Part shown: in pieces, positions 7,951-17,890 of the stretch
Numbering within the stretch: the first letter of the stretch is position 1
Layout: each line of letters opens with the position of its first letter
Source: Hippopus hippopus
Lineage: Eukaryota; Mollusca; Bivalvia; Cardiida; Cardiidae
DNA: 64,000 nucleotides
Reading direction: 5' to 3'
Assembly: GCA_946811185.2 (NCBI GenBank)
Contig: OX328106.1
Location: 10,396,777 to 10,460,776 of the forward strand
Notes under the pieces: model-generated
The model's input: only the letters and a program-made list of their open reading frames with translations
What the model was told of the DNA's origin: nothing
Database searches by the model: none
Program-made: the position numbers and the translations under genes

Positions 7951-8820
7951 ATGTCTTTTTTAAAAATCACTGATCCTGCAAAAAGGGACTTAATTGTAAA
8001 AGAGTATCTTGAAACAAAAAAGAATATTCGGGATAATCTACTAGCAGAGAGAACAGGTGAACAACAGCTCCAAACTGATCTTTCAAAGTTTTTTAAACCT
8101 ATTACGGAAACACAAAAAGCTACAACAAAGGAGATTACAGAAGGACTTAAACCTATTAAAGAAGGTGTAGAAAACTTACCACAAGCTATTAAGTTCCCAG
8201 CCTTTCCTTCTATCAAAGCTTATGATAAACCATCAAAAGAAGAAGAAGGAGTTCCAATATTTATGGGGGAAATAGCAGAAGGCTATTTAAGAAAGTTTGC
8301 TACTAAGGATGAAGCTGATATAACACATGGAATATATGACAGAAATAAGAAGTTTTATATTGGCAGCAAACCAATTGTTATTCAAGACAACAATATTATT
8401 ATGGAAAATGTGGAATATGAAAGCACACCTGGTCTATGGGAGTTAATTGTATCTAAAAATCCAGATGGTGCTATTTTTAATGATGATGATTACGAAAATT
8501 ACAAGAAGTTGATGGTAAAAAGCAACTCTATTTATCGTGACAACAACCCAAAAAGTAAATATCCTAAATCTTCTAAAAGTATGAAATGGAATGTTATACT
8601 TAGACCTATTTGGGATAATAGAAAGAAATATGAAGGAGAGGGCATCGTTGTTATCCCGTCTGACCCTAACGCATTAATAGAAAGACTACACCTGTTGTTG
8701 GCAAGTAAAAAAGCAGGTAACACAGGTGTAAGAAATGAGCTAGTGAGCATTTGTGATGAATTAAAAAGACAAGGTGTTTTGAATTCAAACGCTTATAAAA
8801 ATTTAATGTCTATACTATAA
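7951..8820 (+). CDS. Conserved Polinton protein of DUF8207 type
   Basis: The start at 7951 is preferred over an in-frame ATG at 7885 because it opens with SFLKITDP, similar to the MCP start DILKITDP, and because the upstream part is only a 12-bp tandem repeat. The protein is about 289 residues. A coiled N-terminal half (KEYLETKKNI, ITEGLKPIKEGV) leads to a conserved block (about 125-225: GIYDRNKKFYIGSKP, TPGLWELIVSK, YPKSSKSMKW) that fits the DUF8207 family of Polinton-like elements. The last 60 residues are helical. The function is unknown; its place between capsid and core genes suggests a virion protein. The frame is intact and ends 3 bases before the next ATG. Confidence 0.65.
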   Translation: MSFLKITDPAKRDLIVKEYLETKKNIRDNLLAERTGEQQLQTDLSKFFKPITETQKATTKEITEGLKPIKEGVENLPQAIKFPAFPSIKAYDKPSKEEEGVPIFMGEIAEGYLRKFATKDEADITHGIYDRNKKFYIGSKPIVIQDNNIIMENVEYESTPGLWELIVSKNPDGAIFNDDDYENYKKLMVKSNSIYRDNNPKSKYPKSSKSMKWNVILRPIWDNRKKYEGEGIVVIPSDPNALIERLHLLLASKKAGNTGVRNELVSICDELKRQGVLNSNAYKNLMSIL

Positions 8821-8823
8821 AAA

Positions 8824-9222
8824 ATGATTATCAATAAAAAACACGGATTTAAAAAAAAATATTCATATGGTGGTACCGGAATCTTTGATAGCATTGCTAA
8901 CTTTTTAGCGAGGCTTTTTACAAGTAGCGCAGCTAAACAAATAGCATCTTCTGCCCTTGATGTGGGAAAGAGTGTAGCTAAGGAAGAAGCAAAGAAAGCT
9001 TTAGAGGTTGGAAAGAGTGCAGCTGTAGAAGCAGGGAAAAAATTAGTTACAAAAGCTTTAACACCAAAATCAAAGAAAATTTTACAAAAATATAACACAA
9101 CACCAAAACCCGCTGATACCCCTACAACACAAAACATTAATACATTAATAGATGGAAGTGCCATAGCTATCCAAGACTTCGTTAAAAAATTAAACAGTGG
9201 GGCAGGTATTAAGGTAGTATAA
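8824..9222 (+). CDS. Basic amphipathic protein, possible adenovirus pVI analogue
   Basis: The 132-residue basic protein begins with a Gly/aromatic patch (KKKYSYGGTGIFDSI) followed by Ala/Lys-rich amphipathic helices (residues about 30-85, with two copies of xVGKSxAxEAxKK). The C-terminal third is Pro/Thr-rich and ends GAGIKVV. Start YGGTG-F followed by an amphipathic helix resembles the membrane-lytic minor proteins of Polintons. No catalytic motif is visible. The frame is intact. Confidence 0.5.
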   Translation: MIINKKHGFKKKYSYGGTGIFDSIANFLARLFTSSAAKQIASSALDVGKSVAKEEAKKALEVGKSAAVEAGKKLVTKALTPKSKKILQKYNTTPKPADTPTTQNINTLIDGSAIAIQDFVKKLNSGAGIKVV

Positions 9223-9271
9223 AGAAAAAATAAAAATAAGTTAAGAAAATTATCTTATTATATAAAAAACA

Positions 9272-9640
9272 ATGTCAAACTTAATATTTGGTCGTGATTA
9301 TTATTCAAAATACAGAAGTAGTACTATTCATATACTAAATGCATCTTTAAACCTAAAAGATTGCGAGATTCTTGAAATTAATAACACAAAATATGGTTAT
9401 AAAAAAGCCGTTGTGAAGTTATCTCCTGAAAAAGTAATCAAGATGAAAGAGATTGAGGAAAAGGTGAATGAACATTTACAAGAGTGGAATATACCCCAAA
9501 TAACACTTGTATACGGAAATAGAATTTACCCTAAAAAGAAAACATTTACCCCAGAAAATAAACTAAATAAAATTAAACTTAAAGGTGTGTTTGTTAATAG
9601 TGAAAATAAGTCTTTTCCCCAGCTTTGGGAAGAAATTTAA
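9272..9640 (+). CDS. Hypothetical conserved element protein
   Basis: The 122-residue mixed alpha/beta protein opens with FGRDYYSKYRSS, has a central basic helix (KVIKMKEIEEKVNEHLQ) and a C-terminal basic strand region (YGNRIYPKKK, then FPQLWEE). I recognise no domain. Its place directly before the capsid gene, with a TATATAAAA box just upstream and a perfect stem-loop just downstream (9652-9686), shows it is a real expression unit. DNA or capsid association is possible but not shown. Confidence 0.5.
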   Translation: MSNLIFGRDYYSKYRSSTIHILNASLNLKDCEILEINNTKYGYKKAVVKLSPEKVIKMKEIEEKVNEHLQEWNIPQITLVYGNRIYPKKKTFTPENKLNKIKLKGVFVNSENKSFPQLWEEI

Positions 9641-9651
9641 GTAAAAATTAA

Positions 9652-9686
9652 TACAATTATAATTTTTATTTAAAATTATAATTGTA
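9652..9686. terminator. Perfect stem-loop between the 9272 gene and the capsid gene
   Basis: A 15-bp perfect stem (TACAATTATAATTTT at 9652-9666, complement at 9672-9686) has a 5-nt loop. It lies 12 bases after the stop of the upstream gene and 9 bases before the capsid ATG. Confidence 0.65.
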
Positions 9687-9695
9687 ATAATAAAA

Positions 9696-10983
9696 ATGGA
9701 CATTTTAAAAATCACCGACCCAATTTTAAAAGATGATAGTATTGATGAGTATGAACACCATGAGTATGAACCGATCACAGGTGCAAATCTTAACAACTCA
9801 GGAGGAGATATTAGGATTAGCATTGAAACCCAAGATATTTTTACTCATCCTAGTGAGAGTTATTTACTTATTGAAGGTCAATTAGTAAAGAATGCTGATG
9901 ACACTGCTTATGTTGATGGCGCAGACAACCTTAATATTGCTTTAACAAACAACGCCTTGATGTACCTGTTTAAAAATATTAGGTATCAACTTTCAGGTAT
10001 GGATATTGAATCCATAACAAATCCTGGTCAGGCTACTACAATGCTTGGGTTGTTAAAATATCCGGATGATTTTTCCAAATCACAGGGGTTAAACCAATTA
10101 TGGTATAAGGATACAACAGTCAATGCAGACAATCAAAATACAGGTTGGGAAATAAGAAGACAATACATCATTAATGGTGTTAATCCATTAGGTTCTTTTA
10201 GTTTTAGAGTTCCTTTAAAGCATATATTTGGTTTTTGTGAGGACTATAATAAAATATTGTATGGAATGAAGCAAACTCTCACATTAACAAGAAATAATGA
10301 TAATGATGCAATCTATCAAGCCAACGCAGCTCCTGCAGGTAAAATTAGATTAGATAAGATATCATGGTTTATGCCACATGTGCTACCTGCTGATAAAGAG
10401 AAGATGGAATTTTATAAAATTATCGAGAAAAAAGAAAAAATACCGGTTGGATATAGAATGCTACAGTGTGACTCTATCGCAGTTCCTCAGACAACATCAT
10501 TTACCTGGAGACTTTCAGTTAAATCATCTCCTGAGGTGCCACGTTTTATCATTGTCGGCTTTCAAATTAATAAAAGTAATAACCAAAGACAAAATGCATC
10601 TGTATTTAACAATGTAAATGTTAAAAATATTTATGTTATGTTAAACTCCACTAGATATCCTGCGGTTGACTATAATCTTTCATTTGGCAGTCAGCAATTT
10701 AGTAGAGCGTATGGTGATGCTGCAGTATTTAGATCTAAGTTTTATAACATGGATGAGTTGGTGTCAAACCCTAACATTTCTCCCTCCGATTATAGAACTC
10801 TATATCCTTTGTTTTTGTTTGACGTTTCCAAACAGAGTGAAAGATTAAAATATTCTGTTACTGATATTCAAATTAAGGCAAATTTCGGCGCAAATGTGGA
10901 TGCGAACACAGAGGCATATGCTGTTATTATTAGTGATAAGTTAATTAACTTCCAGTCTGATGGAAATGAGTGTAGTATATTAA
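9696..10983 (+). CDS. Major capsid protein, double jelly roll (hexon-like)
   Basis: The protein opens ILKITDPILKDD and has the conserved Polinton MCP features: EYEPITGANLNN, DIFTHPSESYLLIEG, a loop YLFKNIRYQLSGMDIE, PLKHIFGFCEDY and IRLDKISWFMPHV. It ends near AYAVIISDKLINFQSDG. Two stacked jelly rolls form pseudohexameric trimers of the capsid shell. The frame does not stop there: it runs on in phase into the downstream gene to 11354. A TAA at 10981-10983 in the neighbouring frame, and the promoter-like box at 10996-11006, suggest the true stop was near 10983 and that a small indel around 10964 removed it. The rest of the frame is intact. Confidence 0.88.
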
Positions 10984-10995
10984 GATATTTTTTCT

Positions 10996-11006
10996 TATAT
11001 ATAAAA
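10996..11006 (+). promoter_or_regulatory. TATATATAAAA box before the SAP/NUMOD-like gene
   Basis: TATATATAAAA abuts the ATG at 11007. It lies inside what is now one continuous reading frame, which is evidence that the downstream part is a gene of its own. Confidence 0.5.
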
Positions 11007-11354
11007 ATGATAAAGATTACAGATTTAAGAAAAATTCTTAAAGAAAATAATATAGATTTTTTCTCATACTGGGATGAAAAGCGGCTAGTTGAGTTGGTGA
11101 AAGAACATGGGTTATTCCCAGAGGAGTCCCCCGAGTTGCCTAAAAAAGAAATAAGCAAGGATCCGAAGTTTGAAAGATTAAAAACTATTAAGCATAATCC
11201 TAAGAAAGTCAGTTTAGAAGATGTTGAAACTGGTGAAATAATAATATTCCCATCAATTTACAAGGCGGGTAAATTTATAGATCGTTGTCCTCAAACAATT
11301 ACGAAATGGAACGGAAGAGTTTGGAAGAATAAATATAAGATTAACATTCAATAA
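11007..11354 (+). CDS. SAP-like / NUMOD1-like DNA-binding protein
   Basis: The 115-residue protein has an N-terminal SAP-like helix-turn-helix (ITDLRKILKENNIDFFSYWD, about residues 3-35). The C-terminal half resembles a NUMOD1 module (FPSIYKAGKFIDRCPQTITK, then RVWKNKYKI), a DNA-binding repeat common next to homing endonuclease domains; no nuclease domain is present. It may bind element or host DNA, possibly in transcription control. It is currently in frame with the capsid gene upstream. The stop codon lies inside the perfect stem-loop at 11350-11385. Confidence 0.55.
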   Translation: MIKITDLRKILKENNIDFFSYWDEKRLVELVKEHGLFPEESPELPKKEISKDPKFERLKTIKHNPKKVSLEDVETGEIIIFPSIYKAGKFIDRCPQTITKWNGRVWKNKYKINIQ

Positions 11355-11385
11355 TTTTATTATGACATTCCATAATAAAATTATT
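11350..11385. terminator. Perfect stem-loop at the end of the capsid/NUMOD unit
   Basis: A 15-bp perfect stem (AATAATTTTATTATG at 11350-11364, complement at 11371-11385) closes the loop ACATTC. The stop codon TAA (11352-11354) is inside the left arm. Confidence 0.65.
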
Positions 11386-11409
11386 TTGACTTTTAGTTAA
11401 GATTTTTAT

Positions 11410-11421
11410 TATATATATAAA
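11410..11421 (+). promoter_or_regulatory. TATATATATAAA box before the polymerase gene
   Basis: An alternating TA run ending in AAA abuts the ATG at 11422. It is the same signal as at the other element 1 starts. Confidence 0.5.
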
Positions 11422-14400
11422 ATGGAGAACATTAATTATACTATATATACCGTACAAGGTTTAAAAAATTTAGCTAAGTCTAGAGGAATCCGAGGATACT
11501 CTAGACTTAAAAGAGCTGAATTAATTGGACGTCTAAGTAATCCTCCACCTCCTAGTCTTGCTGATCAATTCAGCAGGTCCACAGTAAAAGACTTAAAACA
11601 AGAAGCTAAAAACCGAGGAATTAGAGGATACTCTAGACTTAGAAGGGCTCAATTAATAAACCTCTTATTTAATCGGGGAGCGCCAATATTAGATTATGAT
11701 ATTGGTAATTTTGAAGCCCCGGTATTAAAACCAACACCTTACACACCAACACCTTACACACCACCCCTGGTACCAACTCCACCTACAGCCGCAGCTGAGG
11801 AGTTGATGAACTATTTAGATAGTATTAGAAAATTCCAAAAAAAATATCACCTAGTTTAGAAGCTTTAAAAGAAAAAAATAGATGAGTTATATAAAGATAA
11901 AGATAAAATAGAGATTATAGAAGGGCCATCAGCATTTAAAGGTTTTACCAAACAATATTTTATAAAAGGTAAAAGAGCTTTTACGCCAGCTGATTTCCTT
12001 GATTTAGCAAAAGATAAATTAACCAATGTTATGAGAAATAATCTCCGAACAAAAGTTAAACTTATTATGAAGTGTATGTTGAAACACTCTATTGAAAATC
12101 GTTTAAAAGAGATGAATTTTAATTCTGGTTTTCCAATTGTTAATTTAGATGGGGATGATGTGGATGAAATATATGAGGAAATGGGAGAACAGATATTAAA
12201 TGGGATAGCAAAGAAAGAAATGCAGGAAGATTATTATGAAGTTCTTTACATAATCGATTTAAGATTACACACAGTATCATATAACCCAATAAGGGGTAAT
12301 TCTTGGATCCCAACTCCTCCTAAGATAGCAAATACAAAAAGTGTTATCAATCCAATAAATAAGAATGATGATATGTGTTTTGCTTATTGTATTCTTATAG
12401 CTTTGAACCCAACAGATAATAATCCTGAAATAATTAAAAGACTAAGACCATTATTAAACACTATAAATATGGAAGGGATTAATTACCCTGTTTCCCTTCA
12501 AGATAGAATTAAATTTGAAACCCTAAACCCATCTATATCCGTATCAATTTATGGATATATTGATTCCACTGGTGTTTATCCACTTAGTTTAAGTAAAGAA
12601 GTTTATAAAAGAGAACACCATATTAATCTTTTACTTCTTGAGAAGGATGGTAAAAACCATTATTGTTTAATTAAAAATATGAGTAGATTGTTATCTAAAC
12701 AAATATCTGATCATAACGGTAAAACTTGTATTGTGAAAGATGTTTAAATCATTTTCAAAAAGAAGAAACTTTAAATAAACATTTAGAGTATTGTGGTGAA
12801 AAAGATGCCTGTAGAATAGACTTACCTGGAAAGGGTACCAAGATATCTTTTCAGAATTTTTATAAACAACAGAGACACCCTTTTGCAATTTATGCGGATA
12901 TGGAGTCTACATTAGAAAAGAAAAACGAAAAGAAAGACAGCGTGACAAAAGTAATTAATGTGCACAACATTTCAGGGTATTGTTTTTATGTTAAATCACA
13001 TTATGAAGATTTTTACCCTTCAAAGCTTTTTCAATATTCTGGCGAAAATGCATCTAAGAAATTCATAGAGGATTTAGAAAATGTTATAAGAGAAATAGAT
13101 AGGGTGCCTTCGAAGGAAATGATTTATAGATTCGAGGATAATCAGAATTTTGAGAAAGCAGAAAAATGCTGGATATGTGGAGAGGCATTTTCGGAATGTA
13201 AAAGAAAGACAAAGGAGAAGAAGAAAGATAAAGAGGAAATATGTCCAGAATGTAAAGAACCACTTAAAAAATGTAATGGTATGAAAAAAGAAAGAGACCA
13301 TTGTCATTATACTGGTGAGTATAGGGGAGCCGCGCACAGTGTGTGTAATTTAAAATTTAGAAGAGCCACTTTTACACCCGTATTCTTTCATAATTATAGT
13401 AACTATGATGCTCATTTATTTATAAAAGACTTAATGAGTACACCTGGTGAGACGAGTTGTATACCAACAAACAAGGAAAGTTATATAAGCGTGTCTAAAA
13501 ATGTGCCAGTAGAATACACTGTAGTAGATATGAAAACAGAAGAAGAAATAAAGAAAATTAAAACGCATCAGATCAGATTCCTTGATAGTTTAAAATTTTT
13601 AGGTAAAAGTTTAGATAAATTAGCTAGCACTCTAGCTAAGGAGGACAAGACTAATCTTATGAAATATTTTGAGGGGGAAAAGCTTGAATTGGTCTCTCAA
13701 AAGGGTATATTTCCATATGAATGGTTTGATAATCTTAGTAAATTAGAGGAAACAAAGTTACCCAAACAAAGAGAATTTTACTCAAAGCTTAAATACAGTG
13801 GAATTGGGAAGGAGGATTATCAACATGCATTAAATGTATGGAAAACCTTCGAGATGAAAACTTTTAAAGATTATCATGACTTATATAATAAGACTGATGT
13901 TTTACTGTTGGCGGATGTCTTTGAAAATTTTAGGAATGTTTGCTTTAATAATTATGGATTAGACCCATCTTGGTTTTATACAGCGCCGGGATTAGCTTGG
14001 GAGGCAATGTTAAAAACTACTAAGGTAAAATTAGAATTATTATCAGACCCTGATATGATTTTATTTATTGAAAACGGAATAAGAGGAGGTATCTCAACCA
14101 TTTTTAAACGATTTGCAAAAGCAAATAATTTATATATGGGTAAAAAATATGAACCAAATGAACCATCTAAATTTATTACTTATTTAGATGCGAATAATCT
14201 CTATGGTTGGGCAATGTGTCAAAAACTTCCCATTGGTAATTTCAAATGGATGGATGAAAATGATTTAGAAAATTGGCAGAGTCACCCTTGTATATTAGAG
14301 GTTGATTTAGAATATCCTAAAGAATTACATGATTTACATAATGATTTTCCGTTGGCTCCTGAAAGATTAAAGACTGGTAAAGTTGAGAAACTTATACCTA

Positions 14401-15423
14401 ATTTATATGATAAAAATAAATATATATTACACCATGAAAATTTAAAGTTGTATTTAAGTTTAGGTCTAAAGCTTAAAAAGATTCATAGAGGGTTAACTTT
14501 TGATGAGAGTGAATGGTTAAAACCTTATATCGCTAAAAGTACTAGACTAAGAGCAAGAGCTAAAACCGCATTTGAAAAGGATTTCTTCAAACTTATGAAT
14601 AATTCTGTATTTGGTAAGACTATGGAGAATATTAGGAATAGAGTAGATATAAGATTAGTTAGTATCAGAGAAAAAGCAGAAAAATTAACCGCTAAACCAA
14701 ACTATTACGACATAACCGCCCTTGATGAAAATTTATGTATAATTCAAATGAAAAAACCACGTTTATATTTTAATAAACCTATTTATGCGGGGATGTGTAT
14801 TTTAGATTTAAGTAAGGCATTGATGTATAACTTTCATTATAATTATATTAAAGATAAATATGGAGAAAAAGTAAAACTTCTTTTTACAGATACAGATAGC
14901 TTAATGTATGAAATAGAAACAGAAGATTTTTATAAGGATATAAGTGATGATGTTAGAGATTGGTTTGATACAAGTGATTATCCAGTTGATCACCCTTCAG
15001 GTATTCCCACCGGATTAAATAAGAAAGTTGTAGGTAAGTTTAAAGATGAGACAAGTTGCAAGATTATTGAGGAGTTTGTGGGTCTCAGGTCTAAACTATA
15101 CTCTTATAAAATGTGCGACGATGAGGAGGAGAGTAAAAAATGTAAGGGTATTAAAAGGCATGTAGTAAAAGCATTTATTAAACATGATCATTATAAAAAA
15201 GTGTTTGTTTGAAAATAAAACACAATTAAGGAGAATGGTAGTTATTAAGAGTCATAATCATGAGTTGTATACTGAAGAGGTGAATAAAGTCGCCTTGAGC
15301 GGAAACGACGATAAACGCTATATCCTAGGAAACAATATCGATACATTAGCTTTGGGACACACTAAGATAAATACACAGATCTTAGGAAATTTACTACGTA
15401 TAGGCAGAATATATATCACATGA
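11422..15423 (+). pseudogene. Protein-primed family B DNA polymerase, broken by several frameshifts
   Basis: Pieces run in order at 11422-11859, about 11880-12747, 12726-15212 and 15184-15423. The N-terminus has two copies of a SAP/Rho-N-like motif (GIRGYSRLKRAELI, GIRGYSRLRRAQLI). An OTU-like segment follows (DDMCFAYCILIAL ... KNHYCLI), then a zinc pair (CERCL), ExoI (YADMES), an HNH-like patch (CHYTGEYRGAAHSVCN), ExoII (HNYSNYDAHLF), ExoIII (YNKTDVLLLAD), Pol A (LDANNLYGWA), Pol B (NNSVFGKTM) and Pol C (FTDTDSLMYE). The breaks are a short out-of-frame patch between A8 and A7 runs (11835-11880, with stops at 11857 and 11866), one near 12725-12745 and one at the A-run near 15199. All motifs survive, so decay is recent or partly a sequencing artefact. 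It would replicate the element by protein priming. Confidence 0.88.
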
Positions 15424-15646
15424 CAGAGTAAAAAATGTTGTAATTTCGCTCATATAGCTATATGGGTGAAAATATGAGACGTGTTAACTAGGATGTTGTT
15501 TAGCAGCATAACCATAGACGTGGTTGGGGTTAGATTTATCACAGATAGGGATTTTAGCTCATATAGCTAGCTATATGGGTGAAAAATACAAATCGTTGGG
15601 ATGTAGTTTTGGGGAGGGGGGTGGTTGGGTGTGAGAGGAGGAGCGT
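15424..15646. repeat. Subterminal region with two near-identical palindromes
   Basis: After the polymerase gene, CATATAGCTATATG (15451-15464) and CATATAGCTAGCTATATG (15560-15577) are perfect palindromes, each inside a repeated context (GCTCATATAG...GGGTGAAAA) about 109 bp apart. No gene is seen. Paired motifs like this fit a terminal region of element 1, but no terminal inverted repeat partner is visible because the left end is outside the window. Confidence 0.5.
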
Positions 15647-15739
15647 CCTAGTTTTTTGTTGACCTTGACCTAGTTTTTTGTTGACCTTGACCTAGTTTTT
15701 TTGTTGACCTTGACCTAGTTTTTTTGTTGACCTTGACCT
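15647..15739 (+). repeat. Tandem repeat, about 4 copies of 22-23 bp
   Basis: Units of the form CCTAGTTTTTTGTTGACCTT start at 15647, 15669, 15691 and 15714; they differ only in the length of the T-run. Confidence 0.85.
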
Positions 15740-16240
15740 AAATTGGATTTAAGCAGGGGGGTGGTTGGGTTTGAGAGTTAGCCAGGGAGGGGGTTGGATT
15801 TAGATTTGAGGAGGGGATGGTTGGGATTGAGAGTTAGCCAGGGAGGTGGTTGGATTTAGATTTGAGGAGGGGATGGTTGAAATTGGATTTAAGCAGGGAG
15901 GTGGTCAAACATTAATTTAATCATACACATGGTCGGATTTCAGAGTTAGCCAGGGAGGTGGTTGAATTATTAATTTAAGCAAGGGGATGGTTGAATTTGG
16001 ATTTGAGGAGGGAGGTGATCAAACATTAATTTAATCATACACATGGTCGAGTTTGGGAGTTAGCCAGGGATATGGTTGAATTTTAGGTGGTTGTGGTTTT
16101 TTAAAGATGGTTGATGATATGGTTAATTTAGTGGTGTGCCAACCATGGTTTTAAAAAGTTCAACCATATAAATTTTAAAGAGGGAGATGGTTAATTAATT
16201 GAACCACGCATATGGGTAGATTTAGATGGATGAGGGGATG
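15740..16240 (+). repeat. Degenerate G-rich minisatellite (GGTGGTTGG type)
   Basis: Overlapping direct repeats share the phrases GAGAGTTAGCCAGGGAGG, GGATTTAGATTTGAGGAGG, GGTCAAACATTAATTTAATC and GATGGTTG. The strand is G-rich throughout. This resembles the repeat arrays often found in Polinton termini, so it may be the end of element 1; the exact border with host DNA is not resolved. Confidence 0.6.
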
Positions 16241-16620
16241 GCTAAAACCCAGAACTCTCTCTTTATATCTACTGTAGCATTTTGATATTTTAGAATTTGT
16301 ACCTTATATCTGCCCCTTTTGATTCAGGGGCAAAACTTTTATTTTAACTTTCACGACGACTCCATTTTGTAACTAGCTTCTTATCTTATATATGATATAA
16401 AAAGCACGAATAGTCACGTGGTCTAAGTAAGATAGAAAATCTCGTGCCGTGATATATGGGAAATATACACTCGCTAACGCTCGTGTATATTTCCCATATA
16501 CCACGACACTCGTTTTCTATCCCTTATGTCGAGTTCCCGGTCCGTGTGAGGTAGCAACTTAGGGTTTGTTATACTGCAATAGAGATTTAAAAAATAAAAA
16601 ACGCAAAAAAGGTTCTTATC
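16241..16620. repeat. Possible element/host border with an imperfect hairpin
   Basis: No gene. An imperfect inverted repeat at 16431-16522 pairs GATAGAAAAT...GGGAAATATACACTCG with CTCGTGTATATTTCCC...CGTTTTCTATC around a short centre, as in hairpin MITEs. The rest is plain AT-rich sequence. Confidence 0.5.
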
Positions 16621-17005
16621 TCTTTAACCTTTTACCACACAATCTAGACTTTTAACTACCATAATATGGAACGCTTCTGAAAACATTGTAGGAAAAGGAG
16701 ACAATGCTGTTTTTTGTTTTACCTTTTCACAGATAAATCCCTCCTTTTTTAGCAAATTTGAAATTTACTGTCTGCAAAATACTTTGGAAATGGTCCACTT
16801 TAAAATTTTGTCTTGTGGTAAAGGGTTAACCATAAAGTTTTAGACTGGTCCACAATGAAAGCTTTTGCAGACCTCAAATTAAACGTGACTCAAAAACTGA
16901 AATATGTTTTTGGAAGGGAGGAAAACATTGTGGGAAAAGGAAAAGATGCCGGTCACGGGTTCCCAATTTTCTTTAAAAGCCTTTTTCCTAAAGGTGGTTA
17001 AAGAG
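16621..17005. mobile_element. Two head-to-head copies of hairpin MITE family A
   Basis: Family A is a roughly 170-250-bp non-coding repeat. Its ends read CTTTACCAxACxACAAA and GTGGTAAAG, with a centre of GAAAACATTGTGGGAAAAGG against its complement. Here an inverted copy (about 16621-16827) and a direct copy (about 16828-17005) abut at GGTAAAGGGTTA. Their central hairpins are degraded. Confidence 0.65.
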
Positions 17006-17790
17006 GCCCTGATACTCATTTTCAGCCAGTTTTAACTCATTTTGTCTTTATTTTATCAAACTATAGTCATTCTCATATCTTCATGCCAAATATTGCGTCT
17101 CACGGTTGCAAGGTTGCTTAGATTACGGTCGATAGAAAATGCATTTCGCTGAGTTGAGGCTTTCCATGTAAACAGACTCGTCGTTTCCGGTGTTTGAATC
17201 GAAGATTTCGATATGTCCGTTATACACTCGGGTAGATTCGTATGATGATCATGCATTCTGTCACGTGACTATATTTGACCTTCGCCCTGTGTCTAATGAG
17301 GTAAACGAAGGAAAATGGAGGCTTCTCTGTTGCAGCCTCGATTTTCAGACGGAGGTCGCGGCCTATATATGCAAAGTACACCGTATCCGACTCTAGGCGG
17401 AAACCAACGATAAATTTCCGTGACGCACCGCCATTGTTTACAGCTCCGATTGTCAGCCACTTTTCTTCTGACCAATGTTCGGTTTCTAATGCAAATCTCT
17501 GTGTTTCTTTTTTTCAAGTACACCATATATGTCAGTGATTTATCTATGTTTACACAAAGGACTTATTTCTGTACCATTCTATTTTAACAGCGTTTTTGCT
17601 CACCGGCTGTAGACGGGCATCTTTGAAGGTCGGGGTTGTGTGGCAAAGGGAAAATACTGATTAATGGCGTTTTCAACATAATTTCAGTTCCATTGAGGAG
17701 ACCAATGCAACTCCTGTGGTTTCTCTTCACAAATATTTCGTTTAAGATCCTTTCAAAGCCACTAGACCCTGTCTGACATTAGTGTTTGGT
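17006..17790. other. Unassigned host sequence
   Basis: About 785 bp with higher GC and some CpG between 17060 and 17470. Short open frames occur on both strands, but none has a domain, codon bias or initiation context I can support. Nothing is annotated. Confidence 0.4.
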
Positions 17791-17835
<45 letters not shown>

Positions 17836-17890
17836 GACAGACAGACAGACAGAAGACAGGCAGGCAGGCAGGCAGGCAGACAGACAGAGA
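17791..17890. repeat. Compound microsatellite (GA)n-(CAGA)n-(GGCA)n
   Basis: A run of AG dinucleotides from 17791 passes into CAGA units and then GGCA units, ending near 17890. Confidence 0.95.

Noticed and set aside
15647..15739. CRISPR-like array
   Set aside because: The units are directly adjacent with no unique spacers; this is a simple tandem repeat.
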